The notes under the pieces are model-generated. The model was not told the DNA's origin. It was given only the letters and a program-made list of their open reading frames with translations, and did no database searches. A stretch of DNA of 64,000 bases from JAAZBG01 sp964390065 (GTDB lineage Bacteria; Fibrobacterota; Chitinivibrionia; Chitinivibrionales; Chitinispirillaceae). The stretch lies in NCBI GenBank assembly GCA_964390065.1, contig CAYMGX010000003.1, forward strand, positions 1-64,000, written 5' to 3'. This document shows, piece after piece, positions 53,662 to 62,632 of this stretch (the stretch's first letter is position 1; the number at the start of each line of letters is the position of its first letter). The translations under genes were made by a program, and so were the position numbers.

Positions 53662-55197
53662 TCATTTTGGAAAGATGAGTGTCTTTACAAATTCAGCGCT
53701 TCCATTTTCAAAAAAGGATATACCGGGCTCATTTATGGGCATCCAGGCATAAGCTGTGTCCGTTGACGAAATTGCCAGCAATAACAGATTACAATATACG
53801 CTATTTCCATTAGATAAAACTTTATAAGGATTGGTTTGAAAGGTATATCTGCCGTAAGTGTCACTTGATGCCGTGACAAGAGTGTCTGTTACTGCAAATG
53901 AATTCCACTGCACCCCAAAGACACTGATCCGGGCATTCTTTACGATGACATTGTTTTCGGTTCTTGTTTCGATTGTCATTTTGTAAGGGTATCCCGGGAG
54001 TGTGGCAAAGTTTGAACTGACCTGTGTGTTGTAGTAATTGATTGCATAGATATTGTATTTATCCCATGACGATGCAGAGAATGGTCTGTACATGAAACTG
54101 TACTCACCATCAAAGGATGTTCTGTTAACCGGATTATAATCTGCTCTTACAAACATATAATTTGAAGCAATGCAGCCGCGGCTTAAACCAAGCTGCCATG
54201 CGACTGTCTGCACAGATTTCTGATTAAACATATTTTCAATATCTGTAGTATGAACTGCTGTGCGATAGCGTTCAATCCACCCGTTAAACACATTTGAATA
54301 GCTATCAAAAATTATCCGGACTGCATAATCTGTTGAAAAAGAACTGTATAGTTCCAGACTGCATGGGCGGGTAAATGCATAGACTGAATCGATATAGAAG
54401 TTCATGATCCCGTTAAAAACATTGGGTGCGTTGAATGTCGAGTTGACTTTTGCAATGAATGCAGTAAGTTCAGTTTTCATAGAGTCGATACCGCCAAATG
54501 CCTTGGCGGTAGAGTCACTTATTCCGGCAATGATCGGAATATCCCATATCGGTTTTGAGTCAGTGGTTATACCTACTGTTGTAGTAGCATTTTCTCTGGT
54601 TGTTACCGATGTCGCAATTGTTCTCGATGATTTTAAATATTCTGAATAATACTTGATTGCAGGGAGTCTGCCTGATGGTAATGAATCAATCAGGACGGCA
54701 TTTGAATTATCGGACATTTTAATAAGCCTGGATACTTTAAAACTCAGTGTCGTTCCTTCCAGATAGATATAATCAGATGTAGTGTCAAACGATGCCGGTA
54801 AGGAGAGCAGTACTGAAGAACAGTGTTTTAGTGTTTTCCTGTCAATAATCACAGTGTCTTCAGGAATATCAAGATTAATTCCAACATCGATAAGGCGCGT
54901 TGGGTTTAATGGATGACGGGCATACAGGTTGTACTGACCTTTTTTGACAGAATCGAACTTGAAAGATCCTGTCGAGTCGGTTATTGTCAATAATGGCAGT
55001 GTTTCCGGCTGAAGCACTGACGAATATTCTGACGGAATAAGATACACCTGAACATCTCTGATGGTTGAATTATCTGTTGTGTAAATAACCCCTTTTGCGA
55101 CAACTTCAGAAGAACTGCCGCCTGATACAACGTCACTTGTACAACTGATCATAACCATAATGGTTATGGCAAACAGGCATGCAATTATGGTTTTCAT
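53662..55197 (-). CDS. Lipoprotein with carboxypeptidase-regulatory-like domain
   Basis: 511-residue lipoprotein: signal peptide and lipobox ending MVMISC (Cys near 19). An N-terminal immunoglobulin-like domain (about 35-110: VAKGVIYTTDNSTIRDVQVYL, DSTGSFKFDSVKKGQYNLYA) is followed by about 400 residues with no domain I recognise. Its start codon overlaps the stop of the TIGR02147 gene (ATGA), so the two are co-translated. This pairing suggests a joint role, possibly surface attachment or polysaccharide sensing, but that is not shown by the sequence. Confidence 0.78.
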   Translation of the reverse strand: MKTIIACLFAITIMVMISCTSDVVSGGSSSEVVAKGVIYTTDNSTIRDVQVYLIPSEYSSVLQPETLPLLTITDSTGSFKFDSVKKGQYNLYARHPLNPTRLIDVGINLDIPEDTVIIDRKTLKHCSSVLLSLPASFDTTSDYIYLEGTTLSFKVSRLIKMSDNSNAVLIDSLPSGRLPAIKYYSEYLKSSRTIATSVTTRENATTTVGITTDSKPIWDIPIIAGISDSTAKAFGGIDSMKTELTAFIAKVNSTFNAPNVFNGIMNFYIDSVYAFTRPCSLELYSSFSTDYAVRIIFDSYSNVFNGWIERYRTAVHTTDIENMFNQKSVQTVAWQLGLSRGCIASNYMFVRADYNPVNRTSFDGEYSFMYRPFSASSWDKYNIYAINYYNTQVSSNFATLPGYPYKMTIETRTENNVIVKNARISVFGVQWNSFAVTDTLVTASSDTYGRYTFQTNPYKVLSNGNSVYCNLLLLAISSTDTAYAWMPINEPGISFFENGSAEFVKTLIFPK

Positions 55198-56036
55198 TGT
55201 ATATTCTCGCTTGCTTTGTCAGTTCCTGTCAGAGGAAATATCTGGAAATTGACCTGAACTACACGATCGATATTTGTGTCGTTCTTTACAAGGTCTATAA
55301 GTTCGGCACGCAAATTGTCAATTTTTTGCCGGATTGTATCAAACCCCTGTTGTGAAACACTGAGTGTCAGGGCTGAGAAACCCCTGTCTTCTTTTGAAAA
55401 TCTGTAGAGTGCATCTTTTGCGATGTCAAGTGTATTCAGAACAAAATTGTTGATAACAACGGAGTCGGTGTTTAATCCGGTTGAAATGTGATTGCTGGTG
55501 AGTTTATAGGTATTTGATGGTGTGTCTTTTTTAACGAGTTCAAGTCGCTCAAGTACGTTAATCGCCTTTTTTGCTTCTGCGGCAGTGATATGTGGAATTA
55601 CCATTTTTGATAATGCAAAAAAATCACCGTCAAAGGTAATGTAATTTAGAAGTGCGCGAATTGCCGAATAATACCACTTATCATAAAACGCATATGCATC
55701 AGGTTCAATTGTTTTTACACGCCCCTTTTTAAATGTAACCATCTTACCGAAGTATGTTTTCTTTTCGTCATGGTTTTCAGCCTGGTTGTAATGCACCATT
55801 AAATCGAAGTAGCGGGCTTCGCGTTTACGTAATTGAAAAACTTCTGCGATTTTGTTTATAAAACGGTCAGGAAGATCGCATGTGCTGTTTAGCACCTGTG
55901 AAAAAAAACCAGCAGATTTAAATCCGGCGAATTCTGCAATATATCGGTAGGAGATCGGTTGTTTTATGCTTTTAAGGTATTCAGCGCGATCTTTCAAAAA
56001 TTTCCGGTAATCAGTATAGTCAAAAATGTCTACCAT
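55194..56036 (-). CDS. TIGR02147-family protein (Fibrobacter-type)
   Basis: About 280 residues. The N-terminal IFDYTDYRKFLKDRAEYLKS, the HTH-like AGFKSAGFFSQVLN segment and the central FHMVHYN-like stretch (YFDLMVHYNQAENHDEKK) match this family, which is much expanded in Fibrobacter. Helical content and an HTH-like start suggest DNA binding. ATG at 56036 was chosen because relatives begin at this motif; ATG 56066 is in frame. It is translationally coupled to the lipoprotein gene, which supports local regulation. Confidence 0.8.
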   Translation of the reverse strand: MVDIFDYTDYRKFLKDRAEYLKSIKQPISYRYIAEFAGFKSAGFFSQVLNSTCDLPDRFINKIAEVFQLRKREARYFDLMVHYNQAENHDEKKTYFGKMVTFKKGRVKTIEPDAYAFYDKWYYSAIRALLNYITFDGDFFALSKMVIPHITAAEAKKAINVLERLELVKKDTPSNTYKLTSNHISTGLNTDSVVINNFVLNTLDIAKDALYRFSKEDRGFSALTLSVSQQGFDTIRQKIDNLRAELIDLVKNDTNIDRVVQVNFQIFPLTGTDKASENIQ

Positions 56037-56270
56037 AGTTAATTCATTTCTTTTCTGTATCCGCATAAATAAACTACGGATTGCACACTGACTCCTCAGT
56101 AAAATATAGTAATAACCGGAATCAATTTCCTAAAAATATTCAGTAGCGATTTATTAATTTCGAGGTAATGCTGCTATAAAATATTGATAAATATACGCAT
56201 GTCGTTTCTGTGTGTTTATTTAAAATTATGTTCTGTTGTATTTGGCCGCTTATTTAAAGTCTGCTGGCCA

Positions 56271-57080
56271 TTACCTGCTGGAGTTTAAAAAAGCATTCAG
56301 GTTGATAAACATCGTTAGATATTTTTCAAAATCCGCAACAGAAATGCAGTTTGGACCATCACACAGAGCTTTATCCGGATCCGGGTGAATCTCAAAAAAT
56401 AAACCGTCAACACCCATCGATACAGCCGCTTTTGCCAGAGGTACCGCAAGAGCCCTGTTTCCTGACGAGCATCCATCACCACCTCCAGGTGCCTGAACAC
56501 TATGGGTGGCATCAAAAATAAACGGGCGGCCAAAACTTTTTAATACCGGGAAGCCTGCAAAGTCAACAACGAGCCGGTTGTAACCGAAAAAAGTGCCCCT
56601 TTCTGTCAACCACGTGTTGTTTCCTGCTTTGTCAAGTGAGTGTTTCATATCCGAAGGCGCCATAAACTGGCCCTTTTTAACATTGACAATTTTACCGGTA
56701 GCTGCAGCCGCAGCAAGCAGATCTGTCTGGCGGCAGAGAAATGCAGGTATTTGCAAAACGTCAACAGCATCAGCAGCTTCTTTTACCTGATTTGATTCAT
56801 GTATATCTGTAAGTGTCGGTAAACCATATCGGGTCTTGATATCACTGAGCACCTTTAATCCCTCATCGGGCCCCGGACCGCGAAATGATGACTTTGATGT
56901 ACGGTTGGCTTTGTCATATGATGCTTTAAAAATGATATCGATAGAGTGTTTTACCGAAAGTTCTGCAAGTTTTGATGCAACTGACAGGCAGAGTTCCCGC
57001 GATTCGATAACACAGGGGCCGGCAATAAAAAACAGTTTTTCTGCTGACTCTTTTTTGTACTTTAAAACCGGATTGTTCAC
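56271..57080 (-). CDS. kdsA: 3-deoxy-8-phosphooctulonate synthase
   Basis: Makes Kdo-8-phosphate for lipopolysaccharide, so an outer membrane is implied. 269 residues, class I-like TIM barrel. IAGPCVIESRE carries the Cys of the metal-dependent subclass (the E. coli type has Asn here), with KASYDKANRTSKSSFRGPG and DATHSVQAPGG near the end. The start is GTG with AAGG 8 bases ahead. Confidence 0.95.
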   Translation of the reverse strand: MNNPVLKYKKESAEKLFFIAGPCVIESRELCLSVASKLAELSVKHSIDIIFKASYDKANRTSKSSFRGPGPDEGLKVLSDIKTRYGLPTLTDIHESNQVKEAADAVDVLQIPAFLCRQTDLLAAAAATGKIVNVKKGQFMAPSDMKHSLDKAGNNTWLTERGTFFGYNRLVVDFAGFPVLKSFGRPFIFDATHSVQAPGGGDGCSSGNRALAVPLAKAAVSMGVDGLFFEIHPDPDKALCDGPNCISVADFEKYLTMFINLNAFLNSSR

Positions 57081-57127
57081 GAGTTTAACCTTTTATTATG
57101 GATCATTGTATCACTTTATTTTTTTAA

Positions 57128-57157
57128 TTGACTCAGTTTCCTGAATCAACGTATATT
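57128..57157 (+). promoter_or_regulatory. Sigma70-type promoter for the glycolytic genes
   Basis: TTGACT (57128-57133) and TATATT (57152-57157) are spaced by 18 bases. It lies about 90 bases ahead of gap and is the best promoter match seen in the window. Confidence 0.6.
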
Positions 57158-57249
57158 ACTACGCTGATTAAATGAAGAAGTAAAATAACTTTTTTCACAA
57201 TAACAGACAGCGTTTATTTCAAAATATCAAAAAAATTAGGAGGCTTTTC

Positions 57250-58311
57250 ATGGCAATTAAGGTTGGAATTAACGGTTTCGGTAGAATTGGTCGTCTTGTG
57301 TTTCAGGCGATCGCAGACCAGGGTCTTCTTGGTAAGGAAATTGATGTCGTTGCAGTTGTAGATATCTCTACTGATGCAGATTACTTCGCTTACCAGCTTA
57401 AGTACGATTCAGTTCATGGCCGTTTCAAGCACACTGTTGCAACAGAGAAATCTGATGCAACAAAAACAGAAGCAGACACTCTTATAGTAAATGGTTACAA
57501 GACAAAATGTGTTATGGCCACAAAGAATCCATCAGAACTTCCTTGGAAGGCTCTTGGAGTTGATTACGTTATTGAATCAACAGGCCTTTTCACAGATTCA
57601 GAAAAAGCAAAAGGCCATCTTGAGGCAGGTGCGAAGAAAGTTATTATCTCTGCTCCAGGAAAAGGTGATGTTAAGACAGTTGTTATGGGTGTAAATGAAA
57701 ACGAATACGATGCAGCAAAGCACAATATCGTTTCAAATGCATCATGTACAACAAACTGTCTCGCACCGCTCGTACACGTTCTTCTTAAAGAAGGTATTGG
57801 TATCGAGACCGGTCTTATGACAACAATCCATGCTTATACAGCAACACAGAAAACTGTTGATGGTCCATCAAAGAAGGACTGGCGCGGTGGTCGTGCTGCA
57901 GCGATCAACACAATTCCATCTTCAACAGGTGCTGCAAAGGCTGTTGGTGAAGTTCTTCCTGCAACAAAAGGAAAACTCACCGGTATGTCTTTCCGCGTTG
58001 CTACACCGGACGTATCAGTTGTTGACCTTACTTTCCGTTCAGTGAAAGATACATCAATTGAAGAGATTGATGCACTTCTCAAGAAAGCATCTGAAACATA
58101 CCTCAAGAACATTCTTGGATACACAAATGAAGAACTCGTTTCAACAGATTTTATCCATGACAACCGTTCTTCAATTTATGATTCACTTGCAACAGTTCAG
58201 AACAACCTCAAAGGTGAAAAACGTTTCTTCAAACTCGTATCATGGTACGATAATGAATGGGGTTATTCAAACCGTGTTGTTGATCTCGTAAGATTTATGG
58301 CAAGCAAGTAA
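57250..58311 (+). CDS. gap: Type I glyceraldehyde-3-phosphate dehydrogenase
   Basis: 353-residue glycolytic enzyme. GINGFGRIGRLVFQA (NAD site) and SNASCTTNCLAP (catalytic Cys near 165) are intact, with the NEWGYSNRVVDL C-terminus. It opens the gap-pgk-tpiA-secG cluster. TAGGAGG lies 7 bases before the start. Codons are strongly biased, as in highly expressed genes. Confidence 0.97.
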   Translation: MAIKVGINGFGRIGRLVFQAIADQGLLGKEIDVVAVVDISTDADYFAYQLKYDSVHGRFKHTVATEKSDATKTEADTLIVNGYKTKCVMATKNPSELPWKALGVDYVIESTGLFTDSEKAKGHLEAGAKKVIISAPGKGDVKTVVMGVNENEYDAAKHNIVSNASCTTNCLAPLVHVLLKEGIGIETGLMTTIHAYTATQKTVDGPSKKDWRGGRAAAINTIPSSTGAAKAVGEVLPATKGKLTGMSFRVATPDVSVVDLTFRSVKDTSIEEIDALLKKASETYLKNILGYTNEELVSTDFIHDNRSSIYDSLATVQNNLKGEKRFFKLVSWYDNEWGYSNRVVDLVRFMASK

Positions 58312-58333
58312 TTGCAGTTTATTGCATAAGTAT

Positions 58334-58369
58334 ACCAGGAGGTGCATTGCGGCACTTCCTGGTTTTTTT
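58334..58369 (+). terminator. Intrinsic terminator after gap
   Basis: ACCAGGAGGTGC and GCACTTCCTGGT pair over 12 bases (one G-T) around ATTGCG and are followed by seven T. It ends most gap transcripts, so pgk probably has its own promoter. Confidence 0.85.
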
Positions 58370-58550
58370 AAGTGTTTATTTGTGCTTTTTGTCACAAAAA
58401 GTTTTCTAATTGGTTTACTCTACTTTGAGGAGTGACTGAAGTTAGCAATGTAGCCGGTGGTTGAAGGCCGGTTCAGTATGATCAGAGACATTAAATCCGG
58501 AAATAAAGTAAATTTACATATAGAACACACTTCTTAACAGGAGGAAACTC

Positions 58551-59819
58551 ATGGCGATCTCCAAGAAAACAGTACGGGACATTGATTTAAAGGGAAAAAG
58601 AATTATCATGCGCGTTGATTTCAACGTGCCTTTGAAAGAAGGTGTAATTCAGGATGATACCCGTATCACAGCTGCACTTCCGACTATTAAATATCTGCTT
58701 GAGCAGAATGTAAAGAATATTGTTCTTATGTCACATCTTGGTGATCCGAAGAAGGATACTCAGAAGGCAAAAGAGAAAGCAGAAAAAGACGGGAAGTCGT
58801 TTGATGAGGCCAAATTTATTGAAGGAAAGCACAAGATGGCTCCGGTTGCAGCGCATCTTGGCAAGCTTCTTGGCAAAACAATAAAACTCGCACCGGATTG
58901 TATGAGTGATGCAACTCAAAAGATGGTTGCAGACCTTGGTGCCGGTGAGATTATGCTGCTTGAGAATACACGTTTCCATAAAGAGGAAACATCAAAGGAC
59001 GCTGCTGAACGCGAAAGAATGGCAAAGGTACTTGCGACCTACGGTGATGTATATGTCAATGATGCATTCGGTACAGCTCATCGTGCACATGCATCAACAG
59101 AGACACTTGCTCATTTCCTTCCTGCTGTTGCTGGTTTCCTTATGGAAAAAGAGCTTGAATTCCTTGAAGAGAAAATTGTAAAGAACCCGGTAAAGCCGTT
59201 TGTTGCCATCGTTGGCGGTGCAAAGGTTTCATCAAAGATTGCTGTACTAGAAAGCCTTTTATCAAAAGTTGATGCAATTATTATTGGTGGTGGAATGGCG
59301 TATACATTCCTCAAGGTACAGGGAATCGCTATCGGTAAATCACTGGTTGAAGATGAAATGCTTGACACAGCGAAAACTGTTCTTGCAAAAGCAAAAGAGA
59401 AAAATGTAAAGATTCTTCTTCCTGTTGATCATATCGGAACAGAAACATTTGGTGCAGATGTGCCATCAAAGAATATCGACGCAGTTGCAATTGATGATGG
59501 CTGGATGGGTATGGATGTCGGTCCCAAATCTATTGCTGCATTTAAAGATGCGCTTAAGGGTGCGAAAACGGTATTCTGGAACGGTCCGATGGGTGTTTTT
59601 GAATTCCCGAAATTTGCTGCAGGAACACAGGCAATCGCAGATACACTTGCACAGTTAAGTGGTGCTACAACTGTCATTGGTGGTGGTGATTCGGTTTCTG
59701 CGGTCAAGAAAGCAGGGGTTGCTGCCAAGATGTCTCATATCTCCACAGGTGGTGGCGCATCACTGGAACTTGTTGAAGGAAAAGTGCTTCCAGGTGTAAA
59801 GGCTCTTAATGATAAGTGA
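58551..59819 (+). CDS. pgk: Phosphoglycerate kinase
   Basis: 422 residues. RVDFNVPL (substrate), LVLMSHLG-like NIVLMSHLGDP, VNDAFGTAHRAH, FVAIVGGAKVSSKI, VFWNGPMGVFEF and VIGGGDSVSAV (nucleotide region) are all present. Glycolytic ATP-forming step. An AGGAGG ribosome site precedes ATG 58551. Confidence 0.97.
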   Translation: MAISKKTVRDIDLKGKRIIMRVDFNVPLKEGVIQDDTRITAALPTIKYLLEQNVKNIVLMSHLGDPKKDTQKAKEKAEKDGKSFDEAKFIEGKHKMAPVAAHLGKLLGKTIKLAPDCMSDATQKMVADLGAGEIMLLENTRFHKEETSKDAAERERMAKVLATYGDVYVNDAFGTAHRAHASTETLAHFLPAVAGFLMEKELEFLEEKIVKNPVKPFVAIVGGAKVSSKIAVLESLLSKVDAIIIGGGMAYTFLKVQGIAIGKSLVEDEMLDTAKTVLAKAKEKNVKILLPVDHIGTETFGADVPSKNIDAVAIDDGWMGMDVGPKSIAAFKDALKGAKTVFWNGPMGVFEFPKFAAGTQAIADTLAQLSGATTVIGGGDSVSAVKKAGVAAKMSHISTGGGASLELVEGKVLPGVKALNDK

Positions 59820-59833
59820 TTGATATTTATAGA

Positions 59834-59862
59834 GGTAGAGATGTACAGCTGTACGTCTCTAC
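59834..59862. terminator. Hairpin after pgk
   Basis: GTAGAGA and TCTCTAC flank an inner palindrome (GTACAGCTGTAC). No T-run follows at once, so it may be only an mRNA-stabilising structure or a weak stop. Confidence 0.4.
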
Positions 59863-59904
59863 ATCTATCTGCATTATGAATTTTCTTGTTTATTATTTTT
59901 TTTC

Positions 59905-59933
59905 TTGTATCACATTATTCACTTTAGTATATT
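59905..59933 (+). promoter_or_regulatory. Possible promoter for tpiA
   Basis: TTGTAT (59905-59910) and TATATT (59928-59933) are spaced by 17 bases and lie 45 bases before the tpiA start. Confidence 0.5.
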
Positions 59934-59977
59934 AGTGCGCGTCCTGTGAATCACAGGGGAAAGGTTTAGGAATCAAC

Positions 59978-60730
59978 ATGCGTAAGAAGTTTATTGCTGG
60001 CAACTGGAAGATGAATACAACCATTGATGAAGCTGTCGCTCTTGCAAAAGATGTAGTCAAAACAATGGGGAATACTTCTGATGTTGATATTGCAATCTGT
60101 CCTCCATACACCAGTCTGTATGCAGTCAGCGAAGTTCTGAAGGGGTCTACAGTAAAACTCGGTGCCCAGGATGTTCACTGGGAAACCAAGGGTGCATTCA
60201 CAGGTAAAGTTAGCTGCCCAATGCTCAAGAGTGTAGGAGTTACTTATGTAATTATCGGACATTCCGAACAGCGCACCTACTTTCATGAAACTAATGAGAC
60301 TGTAAATAAAAAAGTAAAAGCAGTACTTGCTGCTGGCCTTCTTCCGATTATTTGTGTTGGTGAAACACTGGAAGAGCGTAAAAGTGGTAAAATGGATGCG
60401 GTTATTGAGTCGCATACTGTTGGTGCATTTGCAGGTATTTCTGCTGAAGATGCACTTAAGTGTACAATCGCTTATGAACCGGTTTGGGCAATTGGTACCG
60501 GTGAAACTGCGACGCCTCAGCAGGCTAACGAGGCACATGTTTATATTAGAAAATTACTTACCAGGTTATATGGTACTTCAACTGCAGAGCAGATTCGTAT
60601 TCAGTACGGTGGCAGTATGAAGGCAGACAATGCAAAGGCACTTCTGGGTCAGAGTGATGTTGATGGTGGCCTTATTGGTGGAGCATCACTTAAAGCGTCA
60701 GATTTTGCTGGTATTGTAAAACCGGTTTAA
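59978..60730 (+). CDS. tpiA: Triosephosphate isomerase
   Basis: 250-residue TIM barrel. Active-site Lys in AGNWKMN, His in IIGHSEQR (near 95) and Glu in AYEPVWAIGTG (near 167). GGSMKADN (phosphate loop) is present. It is followed by secG 24 bases later, a common arrangement. Confidence 0.97.
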   Translation: MRKKFIAGNWKMNTTIDEAVALAKDVVKTMGNTSDVDIAICPPYTSLYAVSEVLKGSTVKLGAQDVHWETKGAFTGKVSCPMLKSVGVTYVIIGHSEQRTYFHETNETVNKKVKAVLAAGLLPIICVGETLEERKSGKMDAVIESHTVGAFAGISAEDALKCTIAYEPVWAIGTGETATPQQANEAHVYIRKLLTRLYGTSTAEQIRIQYGGSMKADNAKALLGQSDVDGGLIGGASLKASDFAGIVKPV

Positions 60731-60754
60731 TTATATTTAACCAGGGTTAAAAAA

Positions 60755-61183
60755 ATGGGAATACTTTTAGGAATATTGCTTTTTGTTTTTATCTTAGTTT
60801 GCATACTGCTAACTTTTATGATTCTTATTCAAAGTGATAAGGGTGGTGGTATCAGTGGTGCAATTGGTGGTGGACTTGGTGGTGCTAACAGCCTTCTTGG
60901 TACACAGGATACAGCAAATATTCTTACTCGTGGTACAGCGATTTTTGGTGGAGCATTTCTTGTTCTTTGTATAATATTATCAGTGGTTGTTTCAAAGGTT
61001 AATGAGGGTTCTCAGTCACAGTTGAAAACCCGTGCAATGAAACAGCAGGAAAGTGTATCACCTGCATCAATACTGAATAATAATGCATTACCATTGCAAA
61101 ACAATAGTGGTGCTCTTCCAGCAGACCCGGCATCAACTCCGGTAACACCGGCTTCTGAAGCACCGGCAGCTGGTACAAAGTAA
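60755..61183 (+). CDS. secG: Preprotein translocase subunit SecG
   Basis: 142 residues with two membrane helices: GILLGILLFVFILVCILLTFMILIQ-like start and GTAIFGGAFLVLCIILSVVV, and the loop GGGLGGANSLLGTQ between. The C-terminal tail is long and rich in Pro, Ala and Ser, which is variable in the family. It is part of the SecYEG channel. Confidence 0.92.
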   Translation: MGILLGILLFVFILVCILLTFMILIQSDKGGGISGAIGGGLGGANSLLGTQDTANILTRGTAIFGGAFLVLCIILSVVVSKVNEGSQSQLKTRAMKQQESVSPASILNNNALPLQNNSGALPADPASTPVTPASEAPAAGTK

Positions 61184-61203
61184 AATAAAGATATTTGAAA
61201 TTT

Positions 61204-61286
61204 GCGGTCGTGGTGGAACTGGTAGACACGCTACTTTGAGGGGGTAGTGGGCTTAGCCTGTGTCAGTTCGATTCTGACCGACCGCA
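61204..61286 (+). tRNA. tRNA-Leu (anticodon GAG)
   Basis: Acceptor arms GCGGTCG and CGACCGC pair over 7 bases. The anticodon loop TTGAGGG gives GAG, and the long variable arm and TTCGATTC T-loop fit a class II leucine tRNA. No CCA is encoded. It lies between secG and rlmN. Confidence 0.93.
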
Positions 61287-61295
61287 TTAACTTCT

Positions 61296-61341
61296 AAACG
61301 GATCAGTGATTGAATATTGCTGATCCGTTTTTATTTTATTC
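61296..61341 (+). terminator. Intrinsic terminator after tRNA-Leu
   Basis: AAACGGATCAG (61296-61306) and CTGATCCGTTT (61320-61330) pair perfectly around a 13-base loop, followed by TTTATTTTATT. Confidence 0.85.
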
Positions 61342-61390
61342 TGTTTATCGACATTGCAAATGACCTGCTGCATGAGCATGGAAGGTTTAT

Positions 61391-62434
61391 ATGGAACGAT
61401 TTAAAAATATACCGCTTCATGATTTAGCTGACAGAATTATGGCTATTGGCGAAAAAAGATTCCGTGCACTACAGATTATCGACTGGGTATATGATAAAAG
61501 AGTTACCTCCTTTGATGAAATGAGAAATATTTCCGGAGAACTTAAAGAAAAATTAAAACGGAATTTTATACTCGCGAAGCTCAATGTTAACACGGTCATC
61601 GAGTCAAAATATGGTGATGCTGTGAAGTTTGGATTTGAAACCATTGATGGAGAATATATTATCGAAAGCGTTCTGCTGATTGATGGCGATCGGAGAACTA
61701 TTTGTATTTCAAGTCAACTTGGCTGCGGCCTTGGATGTGTTTTCTGTGAAACAGGAAAAATGGGGCTTATCCGCAATCTGACTCTGGAGGAAATGGTAGG
61801 GCAGTTTATCGGTATTAATGATTTTCTGGTATTAAAAGGTGATAAACCGATTACTAATATTGTTTTTATGGGAATGGGTGAAGCTCTTTCAAATTTTGAG
61901 ACATTTTTAAATACACTCGAAATATTCATGCATGAAGATATTTACAATATCGGTGGACGTAGGATCACGGTTTCTACTGCTGGTGTGGTACCGTCTATTG
62001 AACGTTTACTGAAAGAAAAACTGAATATCGGGCTTGCAATTTCACTCAATTCTTATTCAAATGAACTCCGTAATGAGCTGATGCCGATCAATAAAAAGTA
62101 TCCGATAGAAAGTATTATGGCTATTGCCAGACGATATGCTGCTGAAACGGGAAGAACAGTAACGTTTGAATATGTTGTTATTGATGGTAAAACAAATACT
62201 CCGGAAGCTTTACAGGCAATACATAAATATTGTGGCGGTTTTGATTGTAAAATTAATCTGATACCACTGAATCCATCAACGGGAAGCAGTCTTTCGGGGC
62301 CAGGCGATACCAGTCTTGAAATGTTTGCTGATGCGCTCGGGCGAAAGGGTATTACTGCAACAATTCGTAAGAGTCGGGGTCAGGATATATGGGGCGCATG
62401 CGGTCAACTTGCGGGAAAACGCATAGTCAGATGA
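61391..62434 (+). CDS. rlmN: 23S rRNA adenine-2503 / tRNA C2-methyltransferase RlmN
   Basis: 347-residue radical SAM enzyme. The cluster motif is CGLGCVFC (CxxxCxxC, near 114), with NIVFMGMGEALSNFE, TVSTAGVVP and a C-terminal Cys in WGACGQL that acts in methyl transfer. Start has GGAAGG ahead. The spacer 62435-62632 shows no gene. Confidence 0.95.
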   Translation: MERFKNIPLHDLADRIMAIGEKRFRALQIIDWVYDKRVTSFDEMRNISGELKEKLKRNFILAKLNVNTVIESKYGDAVKFGFETIDGEYIIESVLLIDGDRRTICISSQLGCGLGCVFCETGKMGLIRNLTLEEMVGQFIGINDFLVLKGDKPITNIVFMGMGEALSNFETFLNTLEIFMHEDIYNIGGRRITVSTAGVVPSIERLLKEKLNIGLAISLNSYSNELRNELMPINKKYPIESIMAIARRYAAETGRTVTFEYVVIDGKTNTPEALQAIHKYCGGFDCKINLIPLNPSTGSSLSGPGDTSLEMFADALGRKGITATIRKSRGQDIWGACGQLAGKRIVR

Positions 62435-62632
62435 GTTTGTTTTAATCGATACTGTGCTTGTATATAAGACAATAATCAATTACTTTGGAAATTAAGATCG
62501 TGTGAGCTTCGGAAATTGACTACTATCGAGGACGTTATTAAACGGATAGGGGCAAGTAGCATATTCATAAGAATAAGCGATCATTTAAACGAGAATGCTT
62601 TTACTGAAAGAATCACTGTGTAGGTTTACATA

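Noticed and set aside
62537..62623. Short open frame before the desulfurase gene encoding about 35 residues
   Set aside because: No ATG or ribosome site and no recognised family.
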